A DNA stretch of 7,854 bases, from contig JAJRRE010000339.1 in the NCBI GenBank assembly GCA_024279745.1, positions 1 through 7,854 on the forward strand, written 5' to 3'. The notes beneath the pieces were generated by a model, which was not told the origin of the DNA, did not search any database, and saw only the letters and a list, made by a program, of their open reading frames with translations. This document shows, one piece after another, positions 5,669-7,854 of this stretch. The position numbers were made by a program, and so were the translations under genes. How positions within the stretch are numbered: the stretch's first letter is position 1; each line of letters begins with the position of its first letter. This DNA is from Alphaproteobacteria bacterium. Its GTDB lineage: Bacteria > Pseudomonadota > Alphaproteobacteria > Rhizobiales > Hyphomicrobiaceae.

Positions 5669-6190
5669 TTACTTTGTGGCTTCTGCAACAATGCCGTCGA
5701 GCAAGGCCTCAATCTTCTTTGCGATACGCTTTGATGTCCGGGTTGGGCCGACAGCTGGCAGACGATAGCCAACGGTGATTTTGCCCGGCGCATAGCCCAT
5801 CTCATAGACAAAGACCACATAGGGGCAATTGGCGATGTTACGCGGGTCGGCGCTGATTGCCTCATGGGTCAGTTTGGCGGCGCAGAACTGCAGATATTGC
5901 GCATTCTTATAGGGAGACTTTATGCCATCGGCGGTAACCGAGCCGGCGGCCTTACTGGTGCGCAGTAGCATGGTGTTGAAATGGCCAACATAATCGACAA
6001 CGAAACCGCGATTGATAATGGCGTCCTTTAGATCATCGCGCACGTCCGCAAACGCCGCCTGTTTGGTCAGCGTCTTATAGCCGTGTTTTGGATTGGCCTG
6101 CGCTGCGCCCGACAAAAGAACGGCGAACAGACTGAATATTGTAAGTCGTATAAGTTTCGTTGTTATGAGTTTCATGGTTATGAGTTTCAT
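5669..6190 (-). CDS. Secreted DUF302-like protein
   Basis: A 173-residue exported protein whose mature part resembles the DUF302 family. That family consists of small alpha/beta domains of unknown biochemical function, often near redox or sulfur genes. Residues 1-32 form a signal peptide: a Lys-containing n-region, a hydrophobic core LTIFSLFAVLLSGAA (16-30) and an AQA cleavage site at about 30-32. The domain spans about 45-148: FADVRDDLKDAIINRGFVVDY (47-67), then YLQFCAAKLTHEAISADPRN (99-118), NCPYVVFVYEM (121-131) and ITVGYRLP (138-145). Cys103 and Cys122 could form a disulfide. I chose the ATG at 6190 because AAGGA (complement of 6201-6205) lies 10 bases upstream. An in-frame ATG at 6211 lacks a ribosome-binding site and would put AAGGA inside the gene. 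The start codon belongs to a 15-bp tandem repeat, so an ATG at 6175 is also possible. An FNR-like box lies upstream at 6267-6280. Confidence 0.83.
   Translation of the reverse strand: MKLITMKLITTKLIRLTIFSLFAVLLSGAAQANPKHGYKTLTKQAAFADVRDDLKDAIINRGFVVDYVGHFNTMLLRTSKAAGSVTADGIKSPYKNAQYLQFCAAKLTHEAISADPRNIANCPYVVFVYEMGYAPGKITVGYRLPAVGPTRTSKRIAKKIEALLDGIVAEATK
6146..6190 (-). repeat. Three 15-bp tandem units at the start of the DUF302-like gene
   Basis: On the - strand the units are ATGAAACTCATAACC (6190-6176), ATGAAACTCATAACA (6175-6161) and ACGAAACTTATACGA (6160-6146). The first two differ at one base and each contains an in-frame ATG; the third has diverged. They encode MKLIT, MKLIT and TKLIR, so they lengthen the positively charged n-region of the signal peptide without breaking the frame. 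This looks like a recent duplication of the translation start. Confidence 0.85.
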
Positions 6191-6266
6191 GGCGATGTCG
6201 TCCTTATTCATGAAATTTAGTTGCTGTTATTGCGTGCGATCATGAAGGAATGAGGCATCTTTAGTC

Positions 6267-6280
6267 TTGATGAAGGTCAA
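6267..6280. promoter_or_regulatory. FNR/FixK-type box upstream of the DUF302-like gene
   Basis: TTGAT-GAAG-GTCAA matches the known FNR/FixK-type consensus TTGAT-N4-ATCAA at nine of ten fixed positions. Its centre lies 83-84 bases before the ATG at 6190. If it acts as a class II activator site centred at -41.5, transcription would start near 6232. The -10 would then fall at 6239-6244, where the - strand reads CATGAT, a four-of-six match. Activation under low oxygen or by a related CRP/FNR regulator is inference. Confidence 0.5.
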
Positions 6281-6387
6281 GCCTGTGACACCAGTGCACG
6301 CGAGCGAAACGCCCATCTATTGCAACGACGATTGACCGGCGGCAAGCAGGGGCAAAACGCGAAGGCTGAGCTTGCGCATCGAGAAAC

Positions 6388-6429
6388 AAAAAAAGGCCCG
6401 CCAAGGCAGAGATTGTGCCAAGGCGGGCC
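6388..6429 (-). terminator. Strong rho-independent terminator after the small membrane-protein gene
   Basis: The arms are ggcccgcc-aa-ggca (6395-6408) and tgcc-aa-ggcgggcc (6416-6429), with a 7-base loop and a symmetric two-base internal mismatch. Read on the - strand, the stem is followed directly by seven T residues (6394-6388). It lies 125 bases after the stop at 6555, beyond the 14-bp tandem repeats, and separates this unit from the DUF302 promoter region. Confidence 0.87.
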
Positions 6430-6482
6430 CATTATGGGCAATCGGTCAAGGGCATTGGGCATTAATACTGCCGGTAATTCAA

Positions 6483-6553
6483 GTCAGGGCGCCGTAGTCA
6501 GGGCGCCGTAGTTAGAGTGCCGTAGTTAGAGTGCCGCACTCACAGGCGCCGCA
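6483..6553. repeat. 14-bp tandem repeat, four copies plus a degenerate fifth, between a stop codon and its terminator
   Basis: Units begin at 6483, 6497, 6511 and 6525 with consensus GTYAGRGYGCCGTA. Copies 1 and 2 (gtcagggcgccgta) are identical; copies 3 and 4 (gttagagtgccgta/gca) differ from each other at one base. A diverged 15-base fifth copy (6539-6553) runs to one base before the stop codon of the membrane-protein gene. A 14-base period is not a multiple of three, so this is not coding. The repeats would be transcribed in the 3' untranslated region of that gene. Confidence 0.85.
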
Positions 6554-6554
6554 A

Positions 6555-6911
6555 TTATGTCGCGCGCTTGGCACCGATAGATCCCAGGATTTTTATGACA
6601 ATCCCGGCCAGCAACATGGCGCCGCCAATCATCCAGAATGGATAAAGGAAAAACTCAAACTTGGTTGGATCGCCAAAATTAATCGACGGTGCCATTTCTA
6701 GCCACATGCCTGCGGCCTGGCAGCCCAGGAAAAAGACGCCAAGCGCGATCAGACCAATCGATGACAGGCGGGCCAAACCGCCGCCCGAACCTGAGACCAA
6801 AGCGATTATCCCGGTAAGAATTCCCAACGCGATTAGTCCTGCGCCTATATACACAAGCGGCACCATGGCTGGCATCGCCAAAATCATCATATCCGTCATC
6901 ATCTGTTTCAT
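6555..6911 (-). CDS. Small three-helix inner-membrane protein of unknown function
   Basis: A 118-residue, very hydrophobic protein with three predicted membrane helices at about 14-39, 49-68 and 89-111. A Gly/Ser-rich loop (SGSGGG, 40-45) lies between the first two, a longer polar loop (about 70-88) between the second and third, and the C terminus is basic (GAKRAT). The N terminus is Met-rich (MKQMMTDMM), and the helices contain small-residue packing patterns. Ribosome-binding site AAGG (complement of 6921-6924) lies nine to ten bases before the ATG. It stands between the LysR gene, with no obvious terminator between them (193 bases), and its own terminator. I do not recognise a family; it might be a structural or accessory membrane protein. 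Confidence 0.78.
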   Translation of the reverse strand: MKQMMTDMMILAMPAMVPLVYIGAGLIALGILTGIIALVSGSGGGLARLSSIGLIALGVFFLGCQAAGMWLEMAPSINFGDPTKFEFFLYPFWMIGGAMLLAGIVIKILGSIGAKRAT

Positions 6912-7104
6912 AGCTTTGTTACCTTCTGTTCCATTGCTGCCGGAGTATTGACATCACGACGCCGACCCCCCCATTGCAGTAGTTTATCAACAATCCGGGC
7001 GAATTGCGTTTTGACATTGGGCCTGCCGATCCAGCCAGTCTAGAGGTGAAATCAGCGTGAGGTCAATCGGTGAGGAGACGCGCTCCGCCCAATTCAGGCC
7101 TGGA
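6912..7104. other. Spacer between the LysR gene and the small membrane-protein gene
   Basis: This 193-base gap has no gene and no clear hairpin terminator for the LysR unit. The run of seven C residues at 6966-6972 is the only striking local feature. The promoter of the small membrane-protein gene is expected here, but no good -35/-10 pair stands out; read-through from the LysR gene is possible. Confidence 0.4.
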
Positions 7105-7854
7105 TCAGATCCCGCTTGAAAACTTCGGCAGATAATCCTTGCCCGATGAGGACAGGAAATCCCACAAGGACTGGGCGGCGGGTAATAACCGTTTGTCGCT
7201 GCGTTTGACCACATACCATTTGCGCACCACCGGCATTCCGGTCACGTTAAGCGCGATCAGACGGCCGTCAGCCAGTTCCGCCGCCACCGTATGGGCCGAG
7301 ATCATGGCAATGCCGAGCCCGGCAATCACCGCCTGTTTGATGGTCTCATTACTACCGATCTGCAAGCCCAGATTTGGCGCCATGCCCTGCTGGGCAAACA
7401 GCCTTTGCATCAGCAGCCTGGTGCCGGACCCCTCCTCGCGCAGCAAAAACGTCTCGCCCGCCAGCTGAATGACGGAGATTTTTTTCTTGGCCGCCTTATG
7501 GTGGTCCGGCGGCGCAATAATGATATGCGGGTGATCGCCGATGACGTTGGCGTCCACACGGTACTCGCCGGCCGGCGGGCGGCCCATGATCGCCAGGTCC
7601 AGGTCGTAATTCTCCAGCGCGGCGATCATTTCCTGGCGATTGCCGATTGTCAGCCGCATATCCACTTTGCGATGGGCTTTTTGGTAGTGCGCAAGCGCTT
7701 TTGGGGCAAAATATTTGGCGGTTCCGATAACGCCGACCGCCACCCGGCCGCGCTCAATGCCGCTTAAAGCCTCAAGCGCATTGCCGCATTCGGCGAGGGT
7801 TTCTTCGATCCGATTGGCGGATTCCAGCAAAAGCCGCCCCGCGTCGGTCGGACG
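7105..7854 (-). CDS. cbbR: LysR-family regulator, CbbR-like (N-terminal HTH cut by the window edge)
   Basis: The C-terminal 249 residues of a LysR-type transcriptional regulator. The frame is open to the window edge and begins RPTDAGRLLLESANRI, the end of the linker helix after the helix-turn-helix, so about 60-70 N-terminal residues are missing. The effector-binding domain matches what I know of CbbR, the activator of Calvin-Benson-Bassham (RuBisCO) operons. Matching stretches are GRVAVGVIGTAKYFAPKAL, LTIGNRQEMIAAL, LDLAIMGRPP, REEGSGTR, GSNETIKQAVIAGLGIAMISAHTVA and VVRKWYVVKR. CbbR binds as a tetramer and senses metabolites such as RuBP or NADPH; that is family knowledge. The usual cbbR arrangement is divergent from the cbb operon, which would lie beyond the right edge. 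LysR membership is certain. The CbbR subtype is likely but rests on recognition by eye; related LysR proteins with other targets share much of this sequence. Confidence 0.9.
   Translation of the reverse strand, partial: RPTDAGRLLLESANRIEETLAECGNALEALSGIERGRVAVGVIGTAKYFAPKALAHYQKAHRKVDMRLTIGNRQEMIAALENYDLDLAIMGRPPAGEYRVDANVIGDHPHIIIAPPDHHKAAKKKISVIQLAGETFLLREEGSGTRLLMQRLFAQQGMAPNLGLQIGSNETIKQAVIAGLGIAMISAHTVAAELADGRLIALNVTGMPVVRKWYVVKRSDKRLLPAAQSLWDFLSSSGKDYLPKFSSGI

Noticed and set aside
6191..6211. In-frame ATG at 6211 as start of the DUF302-like gene
   Set aside because: No ribosome-binding site precedes it, and the good AAGGA would lie inside the gene; the ATG at 6190 is better placed.
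6483..6553. CRISPR-like array
   Set aside because: The units are 14 bp and directly contiguous with no spacers, so this is a simple tandem repeat.
7291..7767. A 158-codon open frame on the + strand opposite the LysR gene (and an overlapping one at 7139-7468)
   Set aside because: Both are antisense to the CbbR-like coding region, whose motifs are clear; their composition (Arg/His/Gln-rich) is typical of shadow frames.

Overview
The window looks like ordinary chromosomal DNA from a Gram-negative bacterium, most likely an alphaproteobacterium. This is inferred from the two YciB/septation-protein-A family membrane proteins, the proteobacterial type of aspartate-semialdehyde dehydrogenase, a CbbR-like LysR regulator and an FNR/FixK-like site. 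No rRNA or universal marker is present, so the placement is an inference. I see no insertion sequence, CRISPR array, tRNA or phage gene.

Left part (1-2282, + strand): two consecutive YciB-family integral membrane proteins. The first runs off the left edge, is divergent and carries a repetitive VDPA-type tail. The second is canonical in sequence, unusually AT-rich, and has its own promoter-like sequence. A MarR-family regulator follows, also with a promoter-like sequence, and ends at a strong rho-independent terminator (2382-2414).

Middle (2479-5460): asd, on the - strand and convergent with marR, encodes a complete enzyme of the lysine/threonine/methionine/diaminopimelate pathway. After a 376-bp stretch with no convincing gene comes a small predicted secreted protein (+). 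It converges on a gene for an acidic 318-residue cytoplasmic protein (-) of no family I recognise.

Right part (5461-7854, all genes on the - strand): a secreted DUF302-like protein with an FNR-box-like sequence in its promoter region, a small three-helix membrane protein, and the C-terminal 249 residues of a LysR regulator closely resembling CbbR, the activator of Calvin-cycle operons. Two clear hairpin terminators (5544-5591 and 6388-6429) separate these into individual transcription units. The genes appear to be a set of independent single-gene units rather than one pathway or operon. The main oddities are the paired YciB paralogues, the FNR-like site, short tandem repeats at 6146-6190 and 6483-6538, and the uncharacterised acidic protein. 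I did not find a convincing new multi-gene system.
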